A DNA stretch of 64,000 nt from Ignatzschineria sp. RMDPL8A (GCF_029815055.1 NZ_JAPPWA010000002.1:1302001-1366000), one strand, 5' to 3'. Positions 53,265-62,717 are shown, numbered from the stretch's first letter. Numbers and translations are program-made. Notes: generated by a model from the sequence alone, not told the origin.

Positions 53265-55478
53265 ATGAGTTATCTAGAGTCCTTAAATGAGAGTCAATTC
53301 GATGCTGTCACTGCACCGCTCGGTCCTGTCCGTGTTTTAGCCGGTGCCGGATCGGGAAAAACCCGGGTATTAGTCTCCCGCATTGCGTGGTTATTAAATA
53401 CAGAACAGTGTCGCGCCCATTCGATTTTAGCGGTGACCTTTACCAATAAAGCCGCCTTTGAGATGAAAGTTCGGCTTCAAGATTTGATTCAAACCTCGCT
53501 TAAAGGCCTCTGGATGGGGACGTTTCACTCGCTGTGTCACAGATTATTGCGCATGCATTGGCAAGAAGCGAAACTCCCACAAAACTTCCAGATTTTAGAC
53601 AGTGATGATCAAACGCGCCTCTGCCGCCGGATTATTCGTGAAGCGGGCGTTGATGAAAAAACGATTCAACCGCGTGAGCTTGCTAATTATATTTCAGGTC
53701 ATAAAGAAGAGGGGCGACGGGCGCATCATTTGGAATTTTATGATCAGCATGAAGCGCAACTGATCGAGCTCTATAAACTCTATCAAACGGCGTGTGAAAC
53801 CGCGGGATTGGTGGATTTTTCGGAGATTTTATTGCGTTCGCTTGAATTGTTGCGGGATAACAGCGCTATTTTAGAACATTATCAAGAACGCTTTCAATTT
53901 ATCTTAGTGGATGAGTTTCAGGATACCAACAGCGTGCAATATGCGTGGTTAAAACTGCTTGCGCGTAAGCATGAGCGTCTTTTTGTTGTTGGCGATGACG
54001 ATCAATCTATCTACGGTTGGCGCGGGGCAAAGATTGAAAATATCCTCAATTTTGATCGGGATTTTCCTGAAACGACAACAGTGCGTTTAGAGCAAAATTA
54101 TCGCTCAACGCAAGCGATTTTAAGTGCTGCGAATGCGGTTATAGCTAAAAATAGTGAACGCCTACCGAAGAAACTCTGGACCGATAATGAATCAGACCAA
54201 TTACTCGTCGGTTACCGCGCGACAGATGGGTATGATGAGGCGCGTTTTGTGGTGGAAACCATTCAAGATCTGCTCAAAAAAGAAGAGGGTGTACGTAAAT
54301 CCGATATTGCAATCTTATATCGCTCAAATGCGCAATCGCGTCTCTTTGAAGAGTTTTTAATGCGCAAACAGATTCCATATCGCGTGTATGGTGGTTTGCG
54401 CTTCTTTGATCGTGCGGAAATCAAAGACATTTTGTCCTATTTTCGTCTTATCGTAAATCCCAAAGATGATGTCTCTATCGAGCGCGCCATGACGACGCCG
54501 CCCAAAGGCATCGGGCAAGCGACGATTAATCGCATTCGGGAGTTTGCGACAACGCACGGGGCATCGCTGTGGGATTCGGCGAATATGATGCTCGAAAGCC
54601 AAGCACTCCCAACGCGCACGCACAATGTGCTCTTAAGTTTTGTGACGCAAATTAATGAGATGAAGGCGCTGACGGAAAACGATCTCGCACTGCCAGATCT
54701 TTTTAGTGAAATTATTGAGCGCAGCCAGCTAAAACCTCACTATAAAAAAGAGCCCTTAGGACGCGGGGAAGATCGCATCGATAACTTAAATGAGTTGATT
54801 ACTGCGGCGGAATATTTCACCAATGGCGAAAAGGTGGAGCTTGCCTTTATTGAAGAGGAGATCGATCCATTATCGCTCCCGCTTTATGAGCAGCTCGAAG
54901 CATTTTTAGGGCAAACCTCGCTCAATTCGTCGGAAAATCAAGCGGAGATTGATGAGGATTCGGTGCAATTGATGACGCTTCACGCCTCAAAGGGACTCGA
55001 GTTTCCCTATGTCTTTATGGTTGGGCTCGAAGATGGACTATTCCCAAGTGATAATTCACTCTCGGAGGGCCGTATTGAAGAGGAGCGCCGTCTTGCCTAT
55101 GTGGGGATTACTCGCGCGGAGACAAAGCTTTTCTTAACCTCGGCAGAGAGCCGAATGATCTACGGGAAAACGCTCTATCTCCCTGTTTCTCGCTTTGTAC
55201 GCGATATTCCGCTGGAGCTTGTTGAGCTTGAAGGGCCGGGCATTCGGGTAACGCCAACGACGGTTAATTCAAATAGTAATCACGCCTTTAATACGCCTAG
55301 AACCGATGGAATTGAAGGATTTAATCTCGGGGATTTAGTGGAGCATCCTAAATTTGGCGAAGGGGTGATTCAAAATTTTGAAGGATCAGGACCGAGCACG
55401 CGCGTTGTTATTAACTTCTCAAATGGCGGGCGGAAAGTCTTGGTTTTAAGTTTTGCTAAACTCACCAAGCTCGATTGA
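53265..55478 (+). CDS. uvrD: DNA helicase II
   Basis: A 737-residue superfamily 1A 3'-5' helicase for mismatch and nucleotide excision repair. Motifs in order: Q motif LNESQFDAVTAPLGPVRVL, Walker A AGAGSGKTRV, motif Ia AVTFTNKAAFEMKVRL, Walker B LVDEFQDTNSVQYAWL, motif III DDQSIYGWRGAKIENILNF, motif IV LEQNYRSTQAILSAAN, motif V LMTLHASKGLEFPYVFM and motif VI EERRLAYVGITRAETKLFL. The C-terminus has the UvrD Tudor-like fold (FNLGDLVEHPKFGEGVIQNF), which separates it from Rep. Confidence 0.95.
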   Translation: MSYLESLNESQFDAVTAPLGPVRVLAGAGSGKTRVLVSRIAWLLNTEQCRAHSILAVTFTNKAAFEMKVRLQDLIQTSLKGLWMGTFHSLCHRLLRMHWQEAKLPQNFQILDSDDQTRLCRRIIREAGVDEKTIQPRELANYISGHKEEGRRAHHLEFYDQHEAQLIELYKLYQTACETAGLVDFSEILLRSLELLRDNSAILEHYQERFQFILVDEFQDTNSVQYAWLKLLARKHERLFVVGDDDQSIYGWRGAKIENILNFDRDFPETTTVRLEQNYRSTQAILSAANAVIAKNSERLPKKLWTDNESDQLLVGYRATDGYDEARFVVETIQDLLKKEEGVRKSDIAILYRSNAQSRLFEEFLMRKQIPYRVYGGLRFFDRAEIKDILSYFRLIVNPKDDVSIERAMTTPPKGIGQATINRIREFATTHGASLWDSANMMLESQALPTRTHNVLLSFVTQINEMKALTENDLALPDLFSEIIERSQLKPHYKKEPLGRGEDRIDNLNELITAAEYFTNGEKVELAFIEEEIDPLSLPLYEQLEAFLGQTSLNSSENQAEIDEDSVQLMTLHASKGLEFPYVFMVGLEDGLFPSDNSLSEGRIEEERRLAYVGITRAETKLFLTSAESRMIYGKTLYLPVSRFVRDIPLELVELEGPGIRVTPTTVNSNSNHAFNTPRTDGIEGFNLGDLVEHPKFGEGVIQNFEGSGPSTRVVINFSNGGRKVLVLSFAKLTKLD

Positions 55479-55557
55479 TATGAATAAATACTGGATAAAA
55501 CAGGCAATATTAAAATAAACACTAAAACGTGAAGGCGTAAATTTAGGAAAATCAAGG

Positions 55558-56241
55558 ATGATCGAACGGCACGGCGGGACGCTGATTAATTGGGATAAGG
55601 CGCGTAAATTTGGATTTATTCAATCGGGGAAGCGCGAGGTATTTGCACATATTAGTGACTTTCCTCCCGGTGCAAAACCGAAAGTTGGGGATTCACTCAC
55701 GTTTACCCAAATTATGACGGAAAAGGGATTTCGCGCCACGGAGATTCATGGAAGTCGTGTTAAAAAATGCCCCGTTCATTCGATTTGGAAAAATCTCTAT
55801 TTTACGATTACGTTTGTTAGCGTTATGGTGGGGATTTTTATCCTTTTCCGCGATCATGAACTCCTCGATAGCGGTAGGCTTCAAGCATCCATGGCGTATC
55901 ATTCCTTTTTATCGATCCCCTCGATCTATCTGGTGATGATTCCGATTACCTATATTGTGACGAGCCTTATTACGCTAAAATTGTATCGAAGTGATAAACA
56001 TTCAGCACTTTTAGATGAATGGCGCGTCCCCGAAAGTACGCTCCATCTTTTTGAGCTATTTGGTGGTTGGATCGGCGGGTTTTTCGCTCAAAAAATCTGG
56101 CGGCATAAAAGCTCAAAAGGCAGCTATCAATTTGTTTTTTGGGTAATCGTAACGCTGCATTTATTGGTATGGATTGACCTGATCTTTTTTAACTTTCAAG
56201 GATTACAGATGATTTATGAGGAGGCAGTAGCGTATCTGTAA
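55558..56241 (+). CDS. Cold-shock domain / DUF1294 fusion membrane protein
   Basis: A 227-residue protein in two parts. Residues about 1-65 form a cold-shock OB fold (GGTLINWDKARKFGFIQSGKREVFAHISDF) with the RNA-binding aromatic residues of the KxFGFI motif. The rest has four hydrophobic helices, and residues about 145-225 match DUF1294: TLKLYRSDKHSALLDEWRVPESTLHLFELFGGWIGGFFAQKIWRHKSSK in broken order. This fusion is known in proteobacteria, with unknown function. An AAGGATG overlap gives a weak ribosome site. Confidence 0.85.
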   Translation: MIERHGGTLINWDKARKFGFIQSGKREVFAHISDFPPGAKPKVGDSLTFTQIMTEKGFRATEIHGSRVKKCPVHSIWKNLYFTITFVSVMVGIFILFRDHELLDSGRLQASMAYHSFLSIPSIYLVMIPITYIVTSLITLKLYRSDKHSALLDEWRVPESTLHLFELFGGWIGGFFAQKIWRHKSSKGSYQFVFWVIVTLHLLVWIDLIFFNFQGLQMIYEEAVAYL

Positions 56242-56350
56242 GAACATCAAAGCTATGTTGATGATGAAAAAATTCGTATAAGATTGATGTTATTGCCATA
56301 AGTGGTAGAATCTTCTGACAAAATGATAAAAATAGGTTGGAAGTATCGTT

Positions 56351-56983
56351 ATGGAAAAACAGGGTCGAATCATCTCATTTATATTCTCAACATTCTTTGT
56401 TGGTCTAATTATTTTTGAGATACTGCAACTCTGGATCTCGCCCCGATTAGATCAAGGAGAGGCGATCTATACGCTTGCAACGCTCATGGTGATCGAGTTT
56501 TTTCTTGTTCATTCAGGCGTTTTTATGGCCGTGATTCCATCAGCCCTCATTAGGTTTCTCTTTATTCCAATTTATGGGCTCTTTGTCTTTGTTTTTAGCA
56601 TGAGTGTTCCGGGCAATAGTATCTTTTATCTCTATCTTTTTATCGTTTTTCAAAGGATGATAGAACCTATTTTAGACCGCAGCATTGAGATGCGGAATGT
56701 ACAAATTTTCACTGCGTCATTGAATGCATCCCTCTATTTCTTTCTTATCGTTATAATTGCCCCCAACCATGAAAAAATCCCTGTTTTGGGTTTAACGCCT
56801 ACTTTTTTAGATGAATCGAACTATCTTGCTTTAGCCGCGAAAACCGGGGGAGTCTTCCTCGATACCCCTAATGTAGCCCTCGCTTTTGGTCTCTTTTTCT
56901 ATTTAGGGCAAATTGGTATTAGCTACTTCATTAATTTTAAAGTGGATGCTCGAAAACTGGATTATGCCTCTATAAATATATGA
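56351..56983 (+). CDS. Hypothetical membrane protein
   Basis: A 210-residue protein with five to six hydrophobic helices (about residues 8-30, 42-63, 66-90, 92-105, 125-142 and 178-197), consistent with an inner-membrane protein. I do not recognise the family. The coding sequence is AT-rich compared with the housekeeping genes around it. It starts 110 bases after the DUF1294 gene and is followed by another unrecognised gene, so the two form a small accessory patch. Confidence 0.65.
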   Translation: MEKQGRIISFIFSTFFVGLIIFEILQLWISPRLDQGEAIYTLATLMVIEFFLVHSGVFMAVIPSALIRFLFIPIYGLFVFVFSMSVPGNSIFYLYLFIVFQRMIEPILDRSIEMRNVQIFTASLNASLYFFLIVIIAPNHEKIPVLGLTPTFLDESNYLALAAKTGGVFLDTPNVALAFGLFFYLGQIGISYFINFKVDARKLDYASINI

Positions 56984-57083
56984 CTGATTAGGCAATATTA
57001 TTTGATATAGCGCTATGAGTTTCTTGCGGAAAGAAGATTATTTTAAAAACAGGCTAGTCAGAAAGGATAAGGAATAAAAAAGT

Positions 57084-58118
57084 ATGAAAACAGATTTAAT
57101 AAAGAAATTACACTACCTATTATTTTTGGTCATCATGATGACTGGTATGACTAAGGCGGAAGAACAAGAGACTCCACAAGTGAAGTACCAATTACGTTTT
57201 AAGGCAAACTATATTCCTTGTGTAGTTAGAATTAATAATGTATTTATTTATGATACTTATAATTCAGAGAAAATCCCTAAACAGTTAAGCTTTGGACAAG
57301 ATATTACGCAATATTTAGACCAAGGCAAAAATGAGCTATCCATCTTGGCAACCAATATTGCGGAATATATCTCATATCATAGAATAGAACAGAGTTATTG
57401 TGAGGTTGATATTCTTGCCACTGTAAAAAACCCCACTACTGGGGACATAGAGCGTAAAACGGTGAGTAATATTCGTTATTCATATGAAAAGAATCCCAAA
57501 TGGTTAAAACGCAATTTTCCTTATTTACTTTCTGTTGATGAGTCGAATATGAATTTAGATGAGCGTTTATCATCGAATAAAGTAGGGCTACAACAGTTAC
57601 CGCATGTTTATGATGCAGACAAAAAACCTGTACAAGAAACCTTGGCATCACGATCATTTATCGTAAATCATTATCAACCGTTTAGTTGGGTCAATGATTC
57701 GACGCCTTTTGAAAATACGCCTGAAAATAAAAAAAGGTTATGGGATAAATATCAAGAGATCTTAAAGGCCGTTGCGGATAAGGATAAAAAGGCGGTGCGT
57801 CAATTAGTTGAGCCTGGGGTTTCCGATATGGCGAGGCATTATGGGGATAGCAATGCGGAAGGTCAGTTTGAATTCTCCTTTGCCGATACGTTCCATCACT
57901 ATTTTAATTTAAACCCCGATGTTTATAAGGCAAATCCATTAACGATCGATGATTATGATTTAGAGATTTATGCAGGGGGTAAGTTGTTCAGATTAAACCG
58001 AAAAGGATACACATTAGTTTCGCCATTACGCTGGGAAAATAGTGTGAGAGGGACGACGAGGATTTATAATCCGATCTTCACCTTTATTAATGGCAAGATT
58101 GTGATGGCTTGGTTTTAG
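57084..58118 (+). CDS. Hypothetical exported protein
   Basis: A 344-residue protein with a signal peptide (LHYLLFLVIMMTGMTKAEEQE; cleavage probably near residue 25), so likely periplasmic or secreted. The N-terminal half is beta-rich with repeated YxLRF, VRINNVFIYDTY and NELSILATNI strands that suggest an immunoglobulin-like or jelly-roll fold, with two Cys (about residues 45 and 110) that could form a disulfide. The C-terminal half has a helical segment (about 215-250) followed by more strands. No family is recognised. It is AT-rich and uses many AAA/AAT/TTA codons, which suggests acquisition. An AAGGATAAGGAAT sequence lies before the ATG. Confidence 0.65.
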   Translation: MKTDLIKKLHYLLFLVIMMTGMTKAEEQETPQVKYQLRFKANYIPCVVRINNVFIYDTYNSEKIPKQLSFGQDITQYLDQGKNELSILATNIAEYISYHRIEQSYCEVDILATVKNPTTGDIERKTVSNIRYSYEKNPKWLKRNFPYLLSVDESNMNLDERLSSNKVGLQQLPHVYDADKKPVQETLASRSFIVNHYQPFSWVNDSTPFENTPENKKRLWDKYQEILKAVADKDKKAVRQLVEPGVSDMARHYGDSNAEGQFEFSFADTFHHYFNLNPDVYKANPLTIDDYDLEIYAGGKLFRLNRKGYTLVSPLRWENSVRGTTRIYNPIFTFINGKIVMAWF

Positions 58119-58138
58119 ATACATGATTAAAGTCTCAT

Positions 58139-58174
58139 AAAAATGCCCGTTGAATTATTCAGGCGGGCATTTTT
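58139..58174. terminator. Bidirectional terminator before fumC
   Basis: AAAAATGCCCG (58139-58149) pairs with CGGGCATTTTT (58164-58174) across a 14-base loop. It serves the exported-protein gene and fumC, which converge. Confidence 0.92.
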
Positions 58175-58198
58175 ATTAATGATGGGTTTTAGATCAGC

Positions 58199-59596
58199 TT
58201 ATTTTAAGCTACCGACCATCTCTTCTGGTTTAACCCACTCATCAAATTGGGCTTCCGTTAAGTAGCCTAATTCAAGGGCAGACTCTTTGAGAGTTGTGCC
58301 TTTTGCATGGGCATTTTTCGCAATTTTTGCCGCTTTATCGTAACCGATATGGGTGTTAAGCGCGGTAACGAGCATGAGTGAATTATTCACGAGCTCTTTA
58401 ATGCGGTCACGGTTTGGCTCGATGCCTACGGCGCAGTGATCGTTAAATCCTTGCATTCCGTCGCCTAAAAGACGCACCGATTGTAGGAAATTATTGATAA
58501 TCATTGGGCGGAAAACGTTGAGTTCAAAGTTACCGGATGCACCGCCGATATTGATGGCAACATCGTTCCCCATTACTTGAGCTGCGAGCATTGTCATCGC
58601 TTCTGACTGTGTCGGATTAACCTTACCTGGCATGATCGAGCTACCAGGCTCATTTTCAGGAATTGATAATTCGCCAATGCCTGAACGCGGGCCTGATGCT
58701 AACCAGCGAACGTCGTTAGCAATTTTCATTAATGATGCCGCTAAGCCTTTTAATGAACCGTGTGCATGAACAATCGCATCAGTGGTAGCGAGCGCTTCAA
58801 ATTTATTCGGCGCTGAGGTGAACGGAATGCCGGTAAATTCAGCAATCTCTTTGGCAACGCGCTCAGCGTATTCAGGATGGGTGTTAAGTCCTGTACCAAC
58901 CGCTGTTCCACCAAGAGCTAATTCCGCTAAATGGGGAAGGGAATTTTCAATATGCACTAAGTTGTGCGCTAGCATTGCTGCCCAACCTGAAATCTCTTGG
59001 CCAAGCGTTAATGGCGTTGCGTCTTGAAGATGCGTACGGCCAATTTTAACGATATCTTTAAACTCATCTGATTTTTTAGCAAAGGTTGTTTGAAGATTTT
59101 TAAGTTCTGGAATGAGATTGTTTTTAATGCTTGAAACCGCTGCAATGTGCATTGCTGTAGGGAATGAGTCGTTTGAGCTTTGCGCTTTATTCACATCATC
59201 ATTTGGGTGCACTAAACGCTCTTCACCACGCACGCCGCCAAGAATTTCACTTGCGCGGTTTGCAAGAACTTCGTTCATGTTCATGTTTGTTTGAGTACCT
59301 GAACCGGTCTGCCACACAGAAAGTGGAAATTCCGTATCATGTTTACCCGCTAACACTTCATCGGCCGCCTGCATAATCGCTTCCGCTTTTTTAGCATCAA
59401 GATGACCTAAGTCCATATTCACTTTTGCCGCAGAACGTTTCACGATCGCTAAGCCATAAATAAGGGCTTTGGGCATTTTTTCAGTAGAAATTTTGAAGTT
59501 TTGCAATGAACGTTGCGTTTGGGCGCCCCAGAGTTTATCGCTCGGAACTTTCATATCACCCATGGTGTCTTTTTCTATACGAAATGTGTCTGACAT
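58199..59596 (-). CDS. fumC: Class II fumarate hydratase
   Basis: A 465-residue iron-independent, heat-stable fumarase of the citric acid cycle. N-terminal [84 protein letters not shown], and the fumarase/aspartase signature [16 protein letters not shown] are present. AGGAGAATT lies before the ATG. It consumes or makes the fumarate that PurB releases. Confidence 0.97.
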   Translation of the reverse strand: MSDTFRIEKDTMGDMKVPSDKLWGAQTQRSLQNFKISTEKMPKALIYGLAIVKRSAAKVNMDLGHLDAKKAEAIMQAADEVLAGKHDTEFPLSVWQTGSGTQTNMNMNEVLANRASEILGGVRGEERLVHPNDDVNKAQSSNDSFPTAMHIAAVSSIKNNLIPELKNLQTTFAKKSDEFKDIVKIGRTHLQDATPLTLGQEISGWAAMLAHNLVHIENSLPHLAELALGGTAVGTGLNTHPEYAERVAKEIAEFTGIPFTSAPNKFEALATTDAIVHAHGSLKGLAASLMKIANDVRWLASGPRSGIGELSIPENEPGSSIMPGKVNPTQSEAMTMLAAQVMGNDVAINIGGASGNFELNVFRPMIINNFLQSVRLLGDGMQGFNDHCAVGIEPNRDRIKELVNNSLMLVTALNTHIGYDKAAKIAKNAHAKGTTLKESALELGYLTEAQFDEWVKPEEMVGSLK

Positions 59597-59825
59597 CGCT
59601 TTAATTCTCCTCTTATGAAAGTCATTAAATTATTTCGTCACAACTCTTATATCATGCCATATTTTACCAGCTTACACAGCTCAATTTTTGCTGAAATTGA
59701 CCGATACAATCATCTTTATCGATGGGACTACACAAATATTCGTTTTCTGCTATGATTCAAGGTGAGAAGTAAATATTAGTAAATGTATTTAACCTTGTGT
59801 TTAATCGATCAAAAGAGGATTGTCC

Positions 59826-60245
59826 ATGTACAATAGAATTTTATTAACAATCGATGGTTCAGAAAATGCGATTCGCGCAGCGAAAGAAGCAGTTAAAATC
59901 GCAACATTATGTCAACACGTGCATGTGGAGGTCGTATACGTTATCGCTCCACCTAAAACGCATCGTGAACTGCTTTTAACGCCTACGGATAAAGATAAAG
60001 AAAAAATCCGTTCAGAGCGCATTGCGCCCGTCGAAGAGCTTCTTAAAGAAGCTGAGATCGATTACTCTGTGATCATCTTCCATGGTGATCCTGCACAGAC
60101 CATTATCGACTACGAAGATGAGAGCCAATTTGATCTTTTAGTGATCGGTAGCCGTGGCCTTAACGTGGTTCAAAAACTGATGATGGGTAGCGTAAGTAGC
60201 AAGGTTATTCAGAAAGTCGGTTGCCCTGTATTAATGGTTAAATAA
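59826..60245 (+). CDS. Universal stress protein, UspA family
   Basis: A 139-residue alpha/beta protein with the nucleotide-binding motif G-2x-G-9x-G-S visible as GSRGLNVVQKLMMGSVS at about residues 108-124, so it belongs to the ATP-binding group. It begins YNRILLTIDGSENAIRAAKEAV and ends GCPVLMVK. I chose the ATG at 59826, 7 bases after AGAGG; a TTG two codons earlier is unlikely. It is divergent from fumC and is followed by a long hairpin and a terminator. Confidence 0.93.
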   Translation: MYNRILLTIDGSENAIRAAKEAVKIATLCQHVHVEVVYVIAPPKTHRELLLTPTDKDKEKIRSERIAPVEELLKEAEIDYSVIIFHGDPAQTIIDYEDESQFDLLVIGSRGLNVVQKLMMGSVSSKVIQKVGCPVLMVK

Positions 60246-60384
60246 TGTCATTAATATTGAATAATATTCAATAACAGGCAACAAAATCGGTCGTTAATCT
60301 CGATTTAATCTCGATAAATTAGCGACTGATTAAAAATAGATAAAAAGGGTTAAGCTGTGTAAAAATCATGCGTTGCCTGATATC

Positions 60385-60420
60385 AATCCTCAATATCGAG
60401 TATGATGTTGAGGATTTTTT
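60385..60420 (+). terminator. Terminator downstream of uspA
   Basis: AATCCTCAA (60385-60393) pairs perfectly with TTGAGGATT (60408-60416), then a T-run to 60420. A longer 14-bp hairpin (60285-60298 with 60318-60331) lies upstream in the same 3' region. Confidence 0.88.
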
Positions 60421-60547
60421 ATTTCCTTTGCTATAGTGAAGCTCTTATTTTGTGATAGGATTAAAAGATAATAAAAAGTTGCATGCCTATCCAAAATACC
60501 CCGAGGCTCTGCGACATAACAACAAAAAAACGGAGGATTATTGCAAT

Positions 60548-61045
60548 ATGAATGCATTGGACATCACGGATTGGCGCATCTTATATCAACTTCATAATGA
60601 AGGACGTTTGAGTAATCAAGATCTCGCACAACGCGTGGAACTTTCACCTTCGGCTTGTTTGCGTCGTGTGAAGGCACTTGAACAAGCGGGCTTTATTGAA
60701 CGATATCGTGCGGAACTCAATCTGAAAAAACTGGGCTATACCTTTGAGGCGATGGTGCACGTCACAATCGATCAAAAGCAAGGGCAAAGCCATGAGCGTT
60801 TTATGGAAGCAATTGATGCGATTCCAGAGGTGACGTATGCCTATATGGTCACTGGCGCGTGCAACTATATTCTAAAAATTTGCGCGCGGGATTTAACGGC
60901 GTTTTCGGAGCTTGTGATTGATCGATTAAATCGAATTCCAGAAGTGCGCGAGCTCTGCTCTTATATTGTCTTAAAAGAGGTGAAACAGGCGCCGACGCAA
61001 ATTTTCACCGCAAATGTCGAGGCGTTAGGGCAAGATCCGGTATAA
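60548..61045 (+). CDS. Lrp/AsnC-family transcriptional regulator
   Basis: A 165-residue feast/famine regulator. The N-terminal helix-turn-helix is DITDWRILYQLHNEGRLSNQDLAQRVELSPSACLRRVKALEQAGFI in broken order, and the C-terminal RAM ligand-binding domain runs from about residue 65 to 150 (PEVTYAYMVTGACNYILKI). SACLRRVKALE matches Lrp-like rather than AsnC-like recognition helices. I chose the ATG at 60548, with GGAGG 11 bases upstream; a longer frame from 60452 adds 32 non-conserved residues. The ligand is probably an amino acid. Confidence 0.9.
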   Translation: MNALDITDWRILYQLHNEGRLSNQDLAQRVELSPSACLRRVKALEQAGFIERYRAELNLKKLGYTFEAMVHVTIDQKQGQSHERFMEAIDAIPEVTYAYMVTGACNYILKICARDLTAFSELVIDRLNRIPEVRELCSYIVLKEVKQAPTQIFTANVEALGQDPV

Positions 61046-61105
61046 TCGAATCTTTACACTATTTAACGAATAGTTAACAGACAATTCGATTTAAAAGGAG
61101 ATGCC

Positions 61106-61960
61106 ATGCGCCGAGCAATTCAAGGTGACATTTTAACTGCGTGGGTGAATGAAGATATCACTCATCTTGATTTAACCACTCATCTTTTAGAGATTGGCGA
61201 TCAGCCGGCCCGTGCGGCGTTTTATGCCCGTGATGCTGGCATTGCGTGTGGCACGGAAGAGGCGGTCAATATTTGTGAAAAAGAGGGCGTTCAGGTGATC
61301 TCTTTTTTACATTCTGGCGATCCGATTGCAGCGCATACGCCATTTTTTGTGATGGAAGGGCGGTTTGACGCGCTCAATGCGATTGTAAAAGTCCTGCAAA
61401 ATATCTTTGAATATGCCGGTGGAATTGCCTCAAGAACCGATCAAATGGTGCGCCGTGCAAAAGCGGTGAGTCCTAAAATAAATGTGCTCACAACGCGAAA
61501 GGTCTTTCCGGGTACGAAAGCGCTTTCAATTAAGGCGATTTTATCCGGTGGTGCATACCCGCATCGGTTGGGGTTATCGGAAACAATTCTCCTTTTTAAA
61601 CAACATATCGATTTTGTCGGCGGGTTTGAGGGGCTTAAGACGGCGATTCCTAAAATTCATGAGAAAGATTGCGAAAAGCCAATTTTGGTGGAAGTGACTA
61701 ATGAAACCGATGCGTTGAGCGTCGCGGAGCTTCCCATTTATGGAATTCAGTACGATAAGCTCCCACCTGAAGTATTAGCGGCGATTATCGAAAAGGTGCG
61801 GGTAATTAATCCCAAACTTGTACATTTAGCAGCGGGCGGGATCAATCTTAATAACGTTGAAACCTATGCCAATACAGGGGCAGATGGATTGGTGACGACC
61901 TCACTCTATTTCGGAAAACCTCTTGATGTGGGTGTTAAATTCACGCCTGTCACTGCGTAA
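61106..61960 (+). CDS. modD: ModD-type quinolinate phosphoribosyltransferase paralogue
   Basis: A 284-residue NadC-like protein. It shares the fold and the Arg-Lys phosphate-binding residues (VLTTRKVFPGTKALSIKAILSGG, PHRLGLSETILLFKQH) but differs from NadC (usual TRKTTPG) in the way typical of ModD, a protein found with molybdate transport genes. LHSGDPI and NIFEYAGGIASRTDQMVRRAKAV also fit. No modABC genes adjoin, and the exact reaction is not established. AAAAGGAG is the ribosome site. Neighbours are an Lrp regulator and hpaR. Confidence 0.85.
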   Translation: MRRAIQGDILTAWVNEDITHLDLTTHLLEIGDQPARAAFYARDAGIACGTEEAVNICEKEGVQVISFLHSGDPIAAHTPFFVMEGRFDALNAIVKVLQNIFEYAGGIASRTDQMVRRAKAVSPKINVLTTRKVFPGTKALSIKAILSGGAYPHRLGLSETILLFKQHIDFVGGFEGLKTAIPKIHEKDCEKPILVEVTNETDALSVAELPIYGIQYDKLPPEVLAAIIEKVRVINPKLVHLAAGGINLNNVETYANTGADGLVTTSLYFGKPLDVGVKFTPVTA

Positions 61961-61978
61961 TCTAAAATTTAAACTTTA

Positions 61979-61994
61979 TTTTAACCGGTTAAAA
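61979..61994. promoter_or_regulatory. Perfect 16-bp palindrome upstream of hpaR
   Basis: TTTTAACCGGTTAAAA is a perfect dyad 62 bases before the hpaR start and 18 bases after the modD stop. It could be an operator; it differs from the dyad at the hpaG1 promoter. No known consensus is recognised. Confidence 0.4.
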
Positions 61995-62056
61995 CGGTAG
62001 CATAGGCGCAAAATTAATAGCGATATATGATACAAAAATAAGGAATGTAGACCAAC

Positions 62057-62563
62057 ATGGATACCATGCAACGGAATATTCCTCTGTTATTGATGCGTGC
62101 GCGTGAAGTGATGATGCAAAATTTCCGCCCCATTTTAAATAAGAGGAATTTAACAGAACAGCAGTGGCGTATTTTGCGTGCGCTCTATGAAGCAAAAGAG
62201 TTAGAGCCCCGTGAATTGTGCGAGATTTGCTGTATTTTGAGCCCTAGCATGGCGGGGATTTTAAAGCGTATGGAAGATCTCAATCTGATTATTAAAGTCC
62301 CCTCTAAATTTGATCGCCGCCGTGTTGAAGTGCTTCTTGCGCCCGGTGTTGAAACGCTCGTTGAGGAAGTGCTAGAAGAGAACATTAAAGCCTATGATGA
62401 GTTTGCGGCGAAAGTTGGCGATGAGGTGCTCTATCAATTAGAAGATGTGCTCGATCAATTGCTCGTTAAAGCCTCGGAAGATTTAAGTGATGACGCACTA
62501 TTAGAGGCGCCACAAAAGGTGAATGGAAAATCACGTAAAAAGGCGGAATCAACAGGTCTTTAA
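62057..62563 (+). CDS. hpaR: Homoprotocatechuate pathway repressor HpaR (MarR family)
   Basis: A 168-residue MarR-family regulator. It matches E. coli HpaR in its characteristic core: REVMMQNFRPILNKRNLTEQQWRILRALYEA, CEICCILSPSMAGILKRMEDLNLI, and a wing with KFDRRRVEVLL. HpaR represses the meta-cleavage genes for 3,4-dihydroxyphenylacetate until the substrate binds. Here it is directly upstream of hpaG1 in the same orientation, separated by a terminator and an operator-bearing promoter. The C-terminal 25 residues are charged and variable. Confidence 0.92.
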   Translation: MDTMQRNIPLLLMRAREVMMQNFRPILNKRNLTEQQWRILRALYEAKELEPRELCEICCILSPSMAGILKRMEDLNLIIKVPSKFDRRRVEVLLAPGVETLVEEVLEENIKAYDEFAAKVGDEVLYQLEDVLDQLLVKASEDLSDDALLEAPQKVNGKSRKKAESTGL

Positions 62564-62608
62564 GGGTTTTTAAAAATCGAAATTTAAACGCTTAAATCGC
62601 GATTCAAG

Positions 62609-62637
62609 TAGGTCTCATTTAGAGGCCTATTTTTTTG
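62609..62637 (+). terminator. Terminator after hpaR
   Basis: TAGGTCTC (62609-62616) pairs with GAGGCCTA (62622-62629) with one G-U pair and a 5-base loop, followed by eight T. It separates hpaR from the hpaG promoter. Confidence 0.88.
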
Positions 62638-62671
62638 TCTTTAGTTTTTGATCTAGATCGGCAAAATAGAT

Positions 62672-62717
62672 TTGACATTCGCTTTTAACTATTAGTATTA
62701 TCGTAGTTAATACTAAT
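62672..62717 (+). promoter_or_regulatory. hpaG promoter with HpaR-type operator
   Basis: The -35 TTGACA (62672-62677), 18-base spacer and -10 TATTAT (62696-62701) form a strong promoter. A 9-bp inverted repeat, ATTAGTATT (62691-62699) and AATACTAAT (62709-62717) with a 9-base centre, overlaps the -10 and the expected start. A further TTAGTAATTT follows at about 62721. The position fits repression by HpaR. Confidence 0.8.
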
